DNA of 64,000 nucleotides from Sphingomonas jinjuensis (GCF_014197105.1 NZ_JACIEV010000001.1:598755-662754); one strand, 5' to 3'. Positions 35,089 to 43,512 are shown, numbered from the stretch's first letter. Translations and numbers: made by a program. The notes: generated by a model not told the origin, from the sequence alone.

Positions 35089-35648
35089 CGCACTGGCTCC
35101 GAACCTTGCCCTTGTCGATCGTAGGATAGGGCCGCAGCATAGTCGGTGTCGTCGAGCCTTGTGGCATCGCTTCCGCACGCGCCGCTGACCTGCCGCCCGG
35201 CAATATCGCTGACGCTGCTCTTCTGCCCATATTTGCTCATGACGGAGCCTATCGTCGTTGGCTGCCCCGTAATGGTGGGCTTGTCGTAGAGGCCTGCGAC
35301 CCCGTCCTTACCTAGCGGCAGCACAAAGGGCTGCCAACCATTGTAACCGCCCATGCGGTTGGTCACGTTGATGTCACCGCAGAAGGCTTTGAAGCGCTTG
35401 CTGCTTTGGACCAGCCGGACGGTACGGAAGCGGGCGCGGGGATAGTCGAGCAGGTTGTTGTCCAACTCACGGCGCGCCTCCGCGACGGCCTCGGCGTTCA
35501 GGGCGGGTGCGCTCTCCTTCTCTGCCGACGGTCGCGACGGTGCTGCCGCGGCCCTGCGCTGGGACAGCGCGTCGGTTGCTGGTGCCAAGGTAAGCATCAG
35601 CACACCCAGGCTCCCCAGCCCGGCGCGCATTACGTGGTAGGCGGTCAT
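35085..35648 (-). CDS. Exported hypothetical protein with FCGxxNxxNxxGGYxGxxxF motif
   Basis: A 187-residue protein with a probable signal peptide (MRAGLGSLGVLMLTLAPATDALS, starting at the second Met), an Ala/Glu-rich linker and a C-terminal domain. The domain carries YPRARFRTVRLVQSSKRFKAFCGDINVTNRMGGYNGWQPF, of which the CG(D/E)(I/V)N..N..GGY.G...F part recurs in small secreted proteins of many proteobacteria. Two Cys residues could pair. Role unknown. It is divergent from the XRE regulator at 35784, with a perfect inverted repeat between them. Confidence 0.65.
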   Translation of the reverse strand: MTAYHVMRAGLGSLGVLMLTLAPATDALSQRRAAAAPSRPSAEKESAPALNAEAVAEARRELDNNLLDYPRARFRTVRLVQSSKRFKAFCGDINVTNRMGGYNGWQPFVLPLGKDGVAGLYDKPTITGQPTTIGSVMSKYGQKSSVSDIAGRQVSGACGSDATRLDDTDYAAALSYDRQGQGSEPVR

Positions 35649-35680
35649 CTCTCACTCCCGCTGTCGTCGGCTTTACTGTC

Positions 35681-35745
35681 GACGATCAGTGACAGACTTC
35701 ATGCTCGACGCGGCAGTGAAATCAACAGGAATGTCACTGATCGTC
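35681..35745. promoter_or_regulatory. Perfect 14-bp inverted repeat between divergent genes
   Basis: GACGATCAGTGACA (35681-35694) and its exact complement TGTCACTGATCGTC (35732-35745) are separated by 37 bases. They lie between the secreted-protein operon and the XRE regulator start at 35784. This looks like a pair of operator half-sites or two operators for that regulator. Confidence 0.5.
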
Positions 35746-35783
35746 TGTAGATCGAACGTCGACAGCGCGGTCTTCATGGCCCT

Positions 35784-35987
35784 GTGGACATCCGCCAGCG
35801 CCTTGCCTCGAACCTGCGACGTTTGCGTGGGCAGCATGGCTGGAGCCAAGAGGATTACGCTGACCGCGCCGGCATCCACCGCACCTATGTCAGCGACATC
35901 GAGCGCGCGGCGCGCAACCCGACGATCACGATCGTCGAGAAGCTTGCGGTGCCGTTCGGTGTGTCGGCGAGTGATCTGATCGCCTGA
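35784..35987 (+). CDS. XRE-family HTH regulator, small
   Basis: A 67-residue protein from a GTG start, essentially a lone Cro/C1-type helix-turn-helix: LRRLRGQHGWSQEDYADRAGIHRTYVSDIERAARNPTITIVEKLA. The size and sequence resemble C (controller) proteins of restriction-modification and phage systems. It may regulate the divergent secreted pair and itself through the inverted repeat at 35681-35745. Confidence 0.85.
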   Translation: MDIRQRLASNLRRLRGQHGWSQEDYADRAGIHRTYVSDIERAARNPTITIVEKLAVPFGVSASDLIA

Positions 35988-36042
35988 TCAATCTGAAGCG
36001 GCAGTAAAAAAGCTGCGTATGGATTGACCGGCCAATTGCGGG

Positions 36043-36062
36043 CTCCTGTCGGGCACAGGAGG
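36043..36062 (+). promoter_or_regulatory. Hairpin covering a ribosome-binding site
   Basis: CTCCTGT (36043-36049) pairs with ACAGGAG (36055-36061) over the loop CGGGC. The Shine-Dalgarno AGGAGG lies in the 3' arm, eight bases before the ATG at 36070. Folding would hide the site, so translation of the small gene may depend on opening of the hairpin. Confidence 0.5.
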
Positions 36063-36069
36063 TTTTGCG

Positions 36070-36261
36070 ATGACCGATGACGAGAAGATACGGGCCTTCA
36101 TGGCCGCGGCCGGAATGCTGCTCGAGGACTTGTCCGCGAGGCTGGTCCTGGAGCCAGCGAGCGCCGAACTGACCAGCGCCATGCGGGCGGCCGCGAACGA
36201 CATTCTGACGATCGCCGATGCCGTCGACAGCATCCGACGCATGCAGCGCTATCCCGACTAA
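36070..36261 (+). CDS. Small helical hypothetical protein, 63 aa
   Basis: An acidic, Ala/Met-rich, almost wholly helical 63-residue product with a strong AGGAGG ribosome-binding site. No domain is recognised. It lies between the XRE regulator and the convergent recombinase gene, with four bases between stops. The clear ribosome-binding site, itself inside a hairpin, supports it as a real gene of the mobile patch. Confidence 0.6.
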   Translation: MTDDEKIRAFMAAAGMLLEDLSARLVLEPASAELTSAMRAAANDILTIADAVDSIRRMQRYPD

Positions 36262-36265
36262 TCCA

Positions 36266-37939
36266 TCACGATGTTAAGCGAGGCTTAGCCGGCAAGAAGC
36301 TCACCGCCTGAGCGTTCCAGTCGGAGGGCCATTCACCTTCCAGGGTGAGACTGGCAGCCGTCACACCGGCGCGCTGCCGCCCCGCGAGGATGGCGTCGGT
36401 GACGCTAGGCGCGAGAAAGGCCAGGCGGACGACCCGGCTGATATAGGAGCTGGTTACTCCTTCCCGACCGGCGAGCTGGCTGATGCTGATGTCGCCGGCC
36501 CTCAGGATCGTCCACCAGCGACGCGCCTGGACGAGCAGCCGGACCAGCGCTTTGTCAGGTGTAGCTTGCGCGACCGCGCCGTTGTCCTGGACCAACCGGA
36601 GCGCGCGTCCTGAGCGGATCAGCCGAGCCGGACAGCTGATCTCGATGGTGGCCGGAGCATCGGCGTGCTGCGCAATCTGAAGGGCATCTGCCAGCGCCGC
36701 CGTTTCACACGTGAGGGTCACGGCTCGGTCGCCCACCTTCACCTCGTTGATAATGCCAGTCAGGATTGGCGAGCGCCGCTCGGTGACCGTGGCGGCCATG
36801 GCCGCGGCACGGGCGTGAAACGCTTCGACTTGGTGAACCGGGAGATCGAGCGACGCTGCCGCCGCAAGCTCGAACGGCTTTGTGAACAGATCTGCTACGG
36901 CGTCAGCGACAAGTCTTTCGATCTCACGCGCGGGCACGCGGAGGCCTGTGGTCGCGGTCGCGTGCTGAAGCGCGCGGCTGACATAATAGCGGTGTCGCAC
37001 CTTGCCCTTGCACGCATGATTGGCGACCAGCGGTTCGCCGGCGTCATCGACGATTCTACCGGCGAGCGGGCTTGTCTCGGCTGCGGCCGCACGGCTGCGG
37101 TGACCCTGGAGATGGTCAGCGAGCATCGCCTGCGTCGCCGCGAACGTGTCCTCGTCGATGATCGGCTCGTGAAGACCGGAGTAGATCTTGTCCTTGTGTC
37201 CAATCTTACCCTGGTAGATCACGTTCTTGAGGATGGCGTAGAGCTGGCCGCGCGTGAAAGCCCCGCCGCCCAGCGGCTTACCGCTGATGCTGACGCGGGA
37301 GGGGATGGTAGTCCTCTCCGCTGCCAGCTCCTCTTGCAGCCGCCGCACGCTGCCGAGTGCGAGGTAGCGAGTGAAGATGTGGCGAATGAGCGCGGCATGT
37401 TCCTCGACGATGGTGAGGGTGCGGTCGTTCGGTTCATACCCGAGCGGCGGAGTGCCGCCCATCCACATGCCCCGCGCTTTGGACGCGGCGATCTTGTCGC
37501 GGATGCGCTCGGCGGTGACCTCGCGCTCGAACTGGGCGAATGACAACAGCATGTTGAGCGTCAGGCGTCCCATGCTGGTCGTCGTGTTGAACGACTGAGT
37601 CACTGACACGAAGCTGGTGCCTGCCGCATCGAACGTCTCGACCAGCTTGGCAAAGTCGAACAGCGAGCGCGTCAGCCGGTCGACCTTGTAGACGACGATG
37701 ATGTCGACGCGGCCTGCCGCCACCTCGGCGAGCAGACGCTTGAGCGCAGGCCGCTCCAGCGTTCCGCCTGACAGGCCGCCGTCGTCATACACCTCGGGCA
37801 GCGCGATCCAGCCTTCGCTGGCCTGGCTGAGGATGTAGGCGCCGCACGCTTCGCGTTGCGCATCGAGGCTGTTGAAGCTCTGCTCCAAGCCCTCGTCCGA
37901 CGACTTCCTGGTGTAAATGGCGCAGCGAACCGGCTTCAT
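36266..37939 (-). CDS. Large serine recombinase
   Basis: A 557-residue protein. The resolvase catalytic domain (about 3-150) has YTRKS with catalytic Ser13 and the VDIIVVYKVDRLTRSLFDF and LLSFAQFERE blocks. A recombinase domain (about 165-270) and a zinc-ribbon-like region follow. That region has lost most Cys residues (HACKGKVRHRYYVS), as in other members of this branch. The tail has a helix-turn-helix-like ISISQLAGREGVTSSYISRVVRLAFL. It should integrate or excise DNA at att sites. The start overlaps the DUF2924 stop (ATGA), and recombinases of this type commonly travel with DUF2924 and DUF3489. Confidence 0.92.
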   Translation of the reverse strand: MKPVRCAIYTRKSSDEGLEQSFNSLDAQREACGAYILSQASEGWIALPEVYDDGGLSGGTLERPALKRLLAEVAAGRVDIIVVYKVDRLTRSLFDFAKLVETFDAAGTSFVSVTQSFNTTTSMGRLTLNMLLSFAQFEREVTAERIRDKIAASKARGMWMGGTPPLGYEPNDRTLTIVEEHAALIRHIFTRYLALGSVRRLQEELAAERTTIPSRVSISGKPLGGGAFTRGQLYAILKNVIYQGKIGHKDKIYSGLHEPIIDEDTFAATQAMLADHLQGHRSRAAAAETSPLAGRIVDDAGEPLVANHACKGKVRHRYYVSRALQHATATTGLRVPAREIERLVADAVADLFTKPFELAAAASLDLPVHQVEAFHARAAAMAATVTERRSPILTGIINEVKVGDRAVTLTCETAALADALQIAQHADAPATIEISCPARLIRSGRALRLVQDNGAVAQATPDKALVRLLVQARRWWTILRAGDISISQLAGREGVTSSYISRVVRLAFLAPSVTDAILAGRQRAGVTAASLTLEGEWPSDWNAQAVSFLPAKPRLTS

Positions 37940-38361
37940 GCGGCGGCCGCCTTTTTCTTCAGGCCGAAGAAGGCGGGCCCCGACCAGCGGGTGCCGGTTA
38001 TCGCACGGGCAACCTCCGACAGCGAGCGCCACTCGCGGTTGTCCCAGCGGATGACACCGTCCTCGCCGACGGTGACGACATGGATCTGGCCCTGCCACTC
38101 GCGAACCAGCCGCATGCCTGCCGTCGCAGCGCTCGTTCGCGTCTCACCCCGGCCGAGCTGATCGAGTGTCCGCGTCGTGGCGCGGGACAGGCCGCCGGTT
38201 GCCCTTGCCTGGATCTCCCAGGCAAGGGCGAGGCGCAGCATCTTGGGGCTGACCTGGGGAGCGGGGCCGCCGACCAGCGCTGTCCAACGGGCGCGTAGCG
38301 CGGGCGAAGCCAGTGTCTCCAGCTCAGCTATCGCGGCGGAAGTGCTCACGCCGGCGGTCAT
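37936..38361 (-). CDS. DUF2924 domain protein
   Basis: A 141-residue protein of the DUF2924 family. It has a helical first half with LALAWEIQARATGGLS and a C-terminal beta-rich GTRLVREW-like segment (here GMRLVREWQGQIHVVTV) leading to FRSLSEVARAITGTRWSGPAFFGL-like residues. The family is almost always encoded just before a serine recombinase in alphaproteobacteria and could be a directionality or accessory factor, which is inference. Both ends overlap neighbours by four bases. The ATG at 38361 is set by the overlap with DUF3489. Confidence 0.88.
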   Translation of the reverse strand: MTAGVSTSAAIAELETLASPALRARWTALVGGPAPQVSPKMLRLALAWEIQARATGGLSRATTRTLDQLGRGETRTSAATAGMRLVREWQGQIHVVTVGEDGVIRWDNREWRSLSEVARAITGTRWSGPAFFGLKKKAAAA

Positions 38362-38876
38362 TGTGCTGCACTCAGCAGGCGATAGCCGGTGACGCCGTCG
38401 CATTTGATCCGTTGGATGGAGTGGCGCTTCTTGCGCAAGCCGGTGATCGCGGCGCGGATGGTGTGCGGTAGCCAGCCGGTCGCCTCCATGAGGTCGGGCA
38501 GCAGCACACCATCGGGCTGTGCCAGCAGCTCCAGCACCTGGGCGATCTTAGTGGGCGCCTTCTCGACGTCGACGATCTCGGGCAGCGAAACTGGCGTGTG
38601 CCCGGGCAGGGCCTCACCCTCCTCGTCGATGCCGATCGCGGCGAGGCCAGCGGCGGTGATGTAGGCGCCGTAGCGGACATCGCCGTCCGTGCGGTTGACC
38701 TCGGCCTGGTCAATCGTCTCTCGCTCCTCGACCAGCCCGTGGCGGATCAGCGAGACGATGGACTTGGCCGCTCCGCCGCCGGGCTTGAGGCTGCCGTGGG
38801 TAGGACGGATGCTGCCGCTCTTGCGCTGGGAAGCGGCGCTGAGGAGGATGCGCTGGGTATCGGTGAGGGTGATCAT
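38358..38876 (-). CDS. DUF3489 domain protein
   Basis: A 172-residue protein. The N-terminal part, MITLTDTQRILLSAASQR, is typical, and the C-terminal DUF3489 region is a winged-helix-like domain (TKIAQVLELLAQPDGVLLPDLMEATGWLPHTIRAAITGLRKK). DNA binding is likely from the fold. It is the first gene of a three-gene operon with DUF2924 and the recombinase. Its ribosome-binding site GGAG lies in the arm of a hairpin at 38883-38898. Regulation of recombinase expression or target recognition are possible roles. Confidence 0.87.
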   Translation of the reverse strand: MITLTDTQRILLSAASQRKSGSIRPTHGSLKPGGGAAKSIVSLIRHGLVEERETIDQAEVNRTDGDVRYGAYITAAGLAAIGIDEEGEALPGHTPVSLPEIVDVEKAPTKIAQVLELLAQPDGVLLPDLMEATGWLPHTIRAAITGLRKKRHSIQRIKCDGVTGYRLLSAAQ

Positions 38877-38882
38877 GGTGGT

Positions 38883-38898
38883 GTCTCCGGCGGGAGAC
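38883..38898 (-). promoter_or_regulatory. Hairpin sequestering the DUF3489 ribosome-binding site
   Basis: On the minus strand GTCTCC pairs with GGAGAC over a four-base loop (GTCTCCCGCCGGAGAC). The GGAG that precedes the DUF3489 ATG by about ten bases lies in the 3' arm. This is a second case in the patch of a ribosome-binding site held in a stem. Confidence 0.45.
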
Positions 38899-39081
38899 AG
38901 CCCTGTTGCTGCTCCCACCGGCCACAGCCCCGGTGAGCGGATCACCTGGGGCAGCGGGGCGACTCGATCTCGCGTCCGTGTGCATCCGCTGTCGCTCTGG
39001 TGCGCGGCCAAGTCGAATGGAATGTGCAGCGGAAGAGCGGAGAGGTTGAATATTCGACGGCTAATCGGCGGTTCGGCGATT

Positions 39082-39125
39082 GCCGGTCATTGTGGCGGTG
39101 GCCGGTCACGCACTTTCGCCGGTCG
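39082..39125. repeat. Three direct repeats GCCGGTC(A/G)
   Basis: Copies start at 39082, 39101 and 39118, with spacings of 19 and 17 bases, about 200 bases upstream of the recombinase operon. They could be binding sites for DUF3489 or the recombinase, or part of an attachment site. Confidence 0.4.
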
Positions 39126-39594
39126 CAATGTTCCACATACAGAGACGATCGTAGGGCTAATCGTGATGGAAAATCGCCAGTCCGCTTTCAGACGGCGATC
39201 GCGAGAGAGAGGATGGTCGCGCAAGCGGCGGGGGCACTGGGACTATTATACCTACCGTTGGAGGAAAGCGCTCCCTCCGCCAGGGGGCGGTCAGCTATCA
39301 AACGCTGCTGCCCAGCCAGTCGGCGAGTAAGGGGGTTCGATGCCTCAAGACAGGGAGACGCTGCCTGCCCGGTGCCTCTAGCCAAGGGGCGACCATACTT
39401 GGCTCTCCAAGCGCCCGCAGACGTAAACCTTCAGCATGATTAAGGTACTCCGGATGACATTGGTGACGCCAGGTCACCGCGCCCTTGCCATTTCGCAACT
39501 TTAACGCTCGACGAGCCCACCTCAGACTTCCTCCTGTGGAGCGGGATCCACGCAGCACGGTCGGGATGGCGAGAGTCGGTCGACACAGGGGAGA

Positions 39595-42060
39595 ATGGCA
39601 ATGACGGTGAACCTCGGATCAAGGCGCGTTCTCGCGGCGTCGAGTGTATCACTCATCGTGCTCTGCTGGGCGTCGGCGGCAGTTGCGCAGGACGCGGCGC
39701 AGATGACCCCGCAAGCGCAGCAGCAGGATGCCTCCCAAGATCAGGTGCCGGGCCGCGTTACCGAACCCGCGACCAGCGACGACATCATCGTCACCGCAAC
39801 CAAGCGGTCGGAATCGCTTTCCAAGGTTCCAATTTCTATCACGGCCTTCTCGCAGGAGAATATGGACTCCCGCGGTATTCGCGACATTCGTGACGTGGTT
39901 GCGCAGACGCCAGGATTGGATATCAGCCGGGGAGCCGGCGGGTCGGGCAGTCAGACACGCTTCATCATCCGCGGCATCGATTCCAACGCCGGTGCGGCGA
40001 CCTCCGCCATCTACATCGACGACACGCCGATCCAGACCCGCAACTCTTCACTGAATTACAACGGCACGACTATCCCTTTCATCTTTGATGTCGAACGCGT
40101 CGAAGTGCTGCGCGGGCCGCAGGGGACGCTGTTCGGCGCCAGCGCCCAGGGCGGCGCGGTGCGCTTCATCACGCCGACGCCCAGCCTTACGCAATACAGC
40201 GCCTACGGCCGCGCCGCGGTGAACGTCGTGGATGGTGGGGGCACCGGCTATGAGGCGGGTGCTGCCCTTGGCGGTCCGATCGTCAACGACGTGCTCGGCT
40301 TTAGGGCGAGCGTCTACCGCAGGTACAATGCCGGCTGGATCGACCGTCAGAGCTGGCTCGACCCTAACGATCGCAAAGAGAACGCCAACAGCGACCAGAC
40401 ATTTGTCGCGCGGGGCTCGCTGCTGTTCCGGCCGACGGATTGGCTATCGATCGCGCCCAGCGTCACCTATCAAGAGCTGAAGTTCGACGACCGTGCCGAC
40501 TTGTGGACGCGGTGTCCCGCGTCGACCGGGTCTCCTGGCAGCACCGGCACTCTGAACCCCTGTCCGCTTGGCGCGTCGGACCCGCAGAATGGCAAATTCC
40601 TGAGCTATTCGCCTGTCGCTCAACCGAGCACGGATCGATTCGTCCTACCGTCGCTGAAAGTCGTCGGCGAGTGGGGTTCAACGTCGGTTACATCCGTGAC
40701 GTCGCTGTTCCGGCGGCACGTCACCGACCTCAACGACGCGACGTACATCAACGCGCGCAATTACTTCGGCAACGCCTATCTTTTCCCGATCACGCCAACC
40801 GTTCCGCGCACGATCGGCACGCAGAACCCGGACACTCACCAGCGCTTGTTCGCACAGGAGCTGCGTATATCGGGTGGCGAAAGCGACGCCTTGATCCGCT
40901 ATACCGCCGGCCTCTATTACTCGCGCAGCTCGGTGGAAACGTCGCTGCCGATCACGCTGCCGACCTATTCAGCGCTCTATCTGTACCGCTTCGGTCGCAC
41001 GCCGGAGCAGGCGGGGATCCCCCCTCGCGTCGGCGATGCGATCTATTTCGGCAACGAATACACAACCGAGCAGGAAATCGCCGCTTTTGCCAACGTCGAT
41101 TTCCGCGTGACGAACCGTCTGACCGCCACCATCGGGGGACGCTATTCACGCAACAAGCTGGACTTCGACGTTACCGAGCGCGGCGTGTCCTATCCGCCGC
41201 TCGGCATCTCCCGCTATCAGGGCCAGCAACGCTCGCATCCCTTCCTGCCCAAGGCAAGCCTGTCGTTCCAGGCGACGCGGGACACGCTCTACTATGCGAC
41301 CTACTCGGAGGGTTTCCGCACCGGCGGCGTGAACAGGGCGCTCCCCGATGTCTGCCAGGCGGAGGCGCAGCAGCTCGGCCTCAACGCCCGCGACTTCTCT
41401 CCGGACAAGACTAAGAGCTACGAAATCGGGTCGAAGGGGAGGGTACTGGGCGGAACCTTGTCCTACGAGGCCAGTGCCTATTACGTGCAGTGGCAGAACA
41501 TCCAGCAGCAGCTTCGACTGCAATGCCTGTTCGCGTTGGTGCAGAACACGGCGGAAGCGACCAGCAAGGGCTTTGACCTCAACTTGACGCTTCGCCCTTC
41601 GCGCAGCCTGACCGTGGGGTTCGGGGTAGGCTATGTCGACGCCAAGTACGACCAGACGATCCTCATCGGGACGGCGCCGCAGGTGCTCGCCGATCAGACG
41701 CTTGGCGCCACCCCCTGGACCGTCAACAGCAACGTCGAATATCGTTTCCACGTGGGGCGGCAGGAAGCCTTCGTCCGCGCTCAGTACAATCTCAAATCGG
41801 TCAACAAGGGGTTGTTCCTGTTTCAGGAGCCGACCGCGACGACCTACGATCCGACGCGCATCTATCCCAATGATTTCCGAAGTTTGGATCTGCGTGCAGG
41901 AGTGGACGTCGGGCAGGTCAACGTTTCGGTCTATGCCGAGAATGTGTTGAACGACAACGGATACCTCGTGAATGCTCCAACTTACGTCCGTGGCCCGCTC
42001 TGGCGCGGCGCCGCGGCCCGCCCGCGGACAATCGGGCTCCAACTGATCGCGCGGTACTGA
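39595..42060 (+). CDS. TonB-dependent outer-membrane receptor
   Basis: An 821-residue outer-membrane protein. The signal peptide ends at ASAAVAQ. A TonB-box-like DDIIVTATKR precedes a plug domain (about 68-180; VPISITAF, RGPQGTLFGASAQGGAVRFIT). The 22-strand barrel ends in an aromatic residue (LIARY). Sphingomonads use such receptors to import many organic substrates. Its place ahead of catabolic genes suggests it takes up their substrate. ATGs at 39595 and 39601 are both possible. GGGGAG lies before both. Confidence 0.93.
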   Translation: MAMTVNLGSRRVLAASSVSLIVLCWASAAVAQDAAQMTPQAQQQDASQDQVPGRVTEPATSDDIIVTATKRSESLSKVPISITAFSQENMDSRGIRDIRDVVAQTPGLDISRGAGGSGSQTRFIIRGIDSNAGAATSAIYIDDTPIQTRNSSLNYNGTTIPFIFDVERVEVLRGPQGTLFGASAQGGAVRFITPTPSLTQYSAYGRAAVNVVDGGGTGYEAGAALGGPIVNDVLGFRASVYRRYNAGWIDRQSWLDPNDRKENANSDQTFVARGSLLFRPTDWLSIAPSVTYQELKFDDRADLWTRCPASTGSPGSTGTLNPCPLGASDPQNGKFLSYSPVAQPSTDRFVLPSLKVVGEWGSTSVTSVTSLFRRHVTDLNDATYINARNYFGNAYLFPITPTVPRTIGTQNPDTHQRLFAQELRISGGESDALIRYTAGLYYSRSSVETSLPITLPTYSALYLYRFGRTPEQAGIPPRVGDAIYFGNEYTTEQEIAAFANVDFRVTNRLTATIGGRYSRNKLDFDVTERGVSYPPLGISRYQGQQRSHPFLPKASLSFQATRDTLYYATYSEGFRTGGVNRALPDVCQAEAQQLGLNARDFSPDKTKSYEIGSKGRVLGGTLSYEASAYYVQWQNIQQQLRLQCLFALVQNTAEATSKGFDLNLTLRPSRSLTVGFGVGYVDAKYDQTILIGTAPQVLADQTLGATPWTVNSNVEYRFHVGRQEAFVRAQYNLKSVNKGLFLFQEPTATTYDPTRIYPNDFRSLDLRAGVDVGQVNVSVYAENVLNDNGYLVNAPTYVRGPLWRGAAARPRTIGLQLIARY

Positions 42061-42062
42061 CC

Positions 42063-42548
42063 GTGGCGAGCGCACGCTGGGTGGCGTTAATCGCGATTGC
42101 GGCGCCGACGCTTGCTGCGCCGGTGCAGGCGGAGACAAGGCCTGCGCAAACGGCTGCCGCCCCCGAGGTCAGAGGAACGTGGGAACTCGACGCGGGAGCG
42201 TCGGCCCACGAACGCGTCATCGGTGAGACCGTCGTGATCGGTGGCGATGAGACGAACGTCACCTACTCCGCCACTGTCCGTTTCCAGGGCAAGGTGACGG
42301 GTGCCCGGTTCGCAGCCACGGTGGATGGGCCCGAGGTGCCGCTGATGTCACTGGCCGGGAACGTCGTCGGACGTGCCCGCATCCGTCGTCTGCCCTCTGG
42401 GCGCACGATCACGGAAATGACGCCGGACGTGGGGATCCGGCGCATCATCGAGCATCGCGTCTCGATCGATGGCAAAACCCTGCTCAGCCTGCTCTACGAT
42501 CCGTCCGGCGCCGTGCTGTCGATCCTGGTGTTTAGGCGCACTGTCTGA
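42063..42548 (+). CDS. Exported hypothetical protein
   Basis: A 161-residue protein from a GTG two bases after the receptor stop. The signal peptide runs to about residue 23 (APVQAE). The mature part is beta-rich (GTWELDAGASAHERVIGETVVIG, YSATVRFQGKVTGARFAATVDG) and resembles small periplasmic proteins found beside TonB receptors, but I do not recognise a family. It is probably co-transcribed with the receptor. Its 3' end overlaps the convergent LysR gene by 55 bases. Confidence 0.65.
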   Translation: MASARWVALIAIAAPTLAAPVQAETRPAQTAAAPEVRGTWELDAGASAHERVIGETVVIGGDETNVTYSATVRFQGKVTGARFAATVDGPEVPLMSLAGNVVGRARIRRLPSGRTITEMTPDVGIRRIIEHRVSIDGKTLLSLLYDPSGAVLSILVFRRTV

Positions 42549-43426
42549 GCTTCGCCGGGCAGTAGCCGACGCGCGAGATCGTCGAGGAAGTCGATCACCG
42601 CCCGAACTGCGGGCATCGCGCGCTGGTCGCGGTGGACCGACAGCCAATAGCTCCGCTTCTCCGCCGCCGATGCCAGCACGCGTACCAGCCGGGGGTCTTC
42701 GGCCGCCACATAGCTGTGCAGCCATCCCAGCCCCGTGCCGCCCACCACCGCGGCATATTGTGCCGCGCTGGACGTGGACCGGAAGATCACGGGCGCGACA
42801 GGCCCCTCGACGCGCAGTTGCGGAAGATCGACCAGATCCTCGATATAGCCCACCATCCTATGCGACGCGAGATCGCCGATCGTGCGCGGCGTGCCCCAGG
42901 CCGACAAATAGGACGGTGCCGCGTATAGGCCGAGGTCATAGTCCGCGAGCCGGCGCGCGTGGAGTGGGCCATGGTCCGGCAGGCGCAAGGTGATGGCGAT
43001 GTCCGCGTCGCGGTTCGCCAGCCGGACGTCGCGCGATTCGGGCACCAGTTCTAAGCGAAGATGCGGATGTGCGTCGCGGAGGGCGGCGGCGTTGGGCGCG
43101 ATGATATGGGTGCCGAGCGTCTCCGGCGTCGCGATCCTGACCGTGCCCCGCACCATCGTGTCGCCCGCGCTCGCTTCGGCCTGCGCCGCCAGCACCTGAA
43201 CCTCGATCCGCTCCGCTCGCGCCAGCAGCGCCTGGCCGGCATCCGTCAGCTGAATGCCCCGCGGCGTGCGGTTCGCAAGACGGATCGCCAGCGTCTCCTC
43301 CAGCGCCGCCAGGCGCCTGGCGACTGTCGTCTGATCCACGCGGAGGTGCCGTGCGGCGCGGCTGAGTCCGCCGGCGCGCCCGACCGCCAGAAAGAGCCGT
43401 AGATCATCCCAATCCGGCACCGGCAT
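42494..43426 (-). CDS. LysR-family transcriptional regulator
   Basis: A 310-residue regulator. An N-terminal winged helix-turn-helix (DDLRLFLAVGRAGGLSRAARHLRVDQTTVARRLAALEE, split across motifs) is followed by a substrate-binding domain. The ATG at 43426 (MPVPDWDDLRLF) fits the family. It is divergent from mmsA, with about 86 bases between starts, so it most likely controls mmsA and perhaps the receptor. The effector is unknown. Confidence 0.9.
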   Translation of the reverse strand: MPVPDWDDLRLFLAVGRAGGLSRAARHLRVDQTTVARRLAALEETLAIRLANRTPRGIQLTDAGQALLARAERIEVQVLAAQAEASAGDTMVRGTVRIATPETLGTHIIAPNAAALRDAHPHLRLELVPESRDVRLANRDADIAITLRLPDHGPLHARRLADYDLGLYAAPSYLSAWGTPRTIGDLASHRMVGYIEDLVDLPQLRVEGPVAPVIFRSTSSAAQYAAVVGGTGLGWLHSYVAAEDPRLVRVLASAAEKRSYWLSVHRDQRAMPAVRAVIDFLDDLARRLLPGEAQTVRLNTRIDSTAPDGS

Positions 43427-43512
43427 CAGCGCAGCGCCGTCCTGCGATCCTGCCCATTTCCGGTCGCTGCCGCGCGCCGTACCCATCCGCCCACACAGAC
43501 GGAGGATCGGCC

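Larger units (their letters stand above)
38877..39594. other. Gene-free stretch between recombinase operon and TonB receptor
   Basis: It holds the DUF3489 leader hairpin, a second hairpin at 38927-38951 (CCCCGGTGA/TCACCTGGGG), and three direct copies of GCCGGTC(A/G) at 39082, 39101 and 39118. The promoter of the TonB receptor gene should lie near its end. The right border of the mobile patch is probably here. No gene is supported. Confidence 0.5.

Noticed and set aside
31435..38876. A complete prophage
   Set aside because: Only methyltransferase, DUF5681 and terminase are phage-like. No portal, capsid, tail, lysis or replication genes are present.
39298..39558. Minus-strand open frame of 86 codons before the TonB receptor
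   Set aside because: Composition is typical of a shadow frame. It overlaps the likely receptor promoter region and has no domain.
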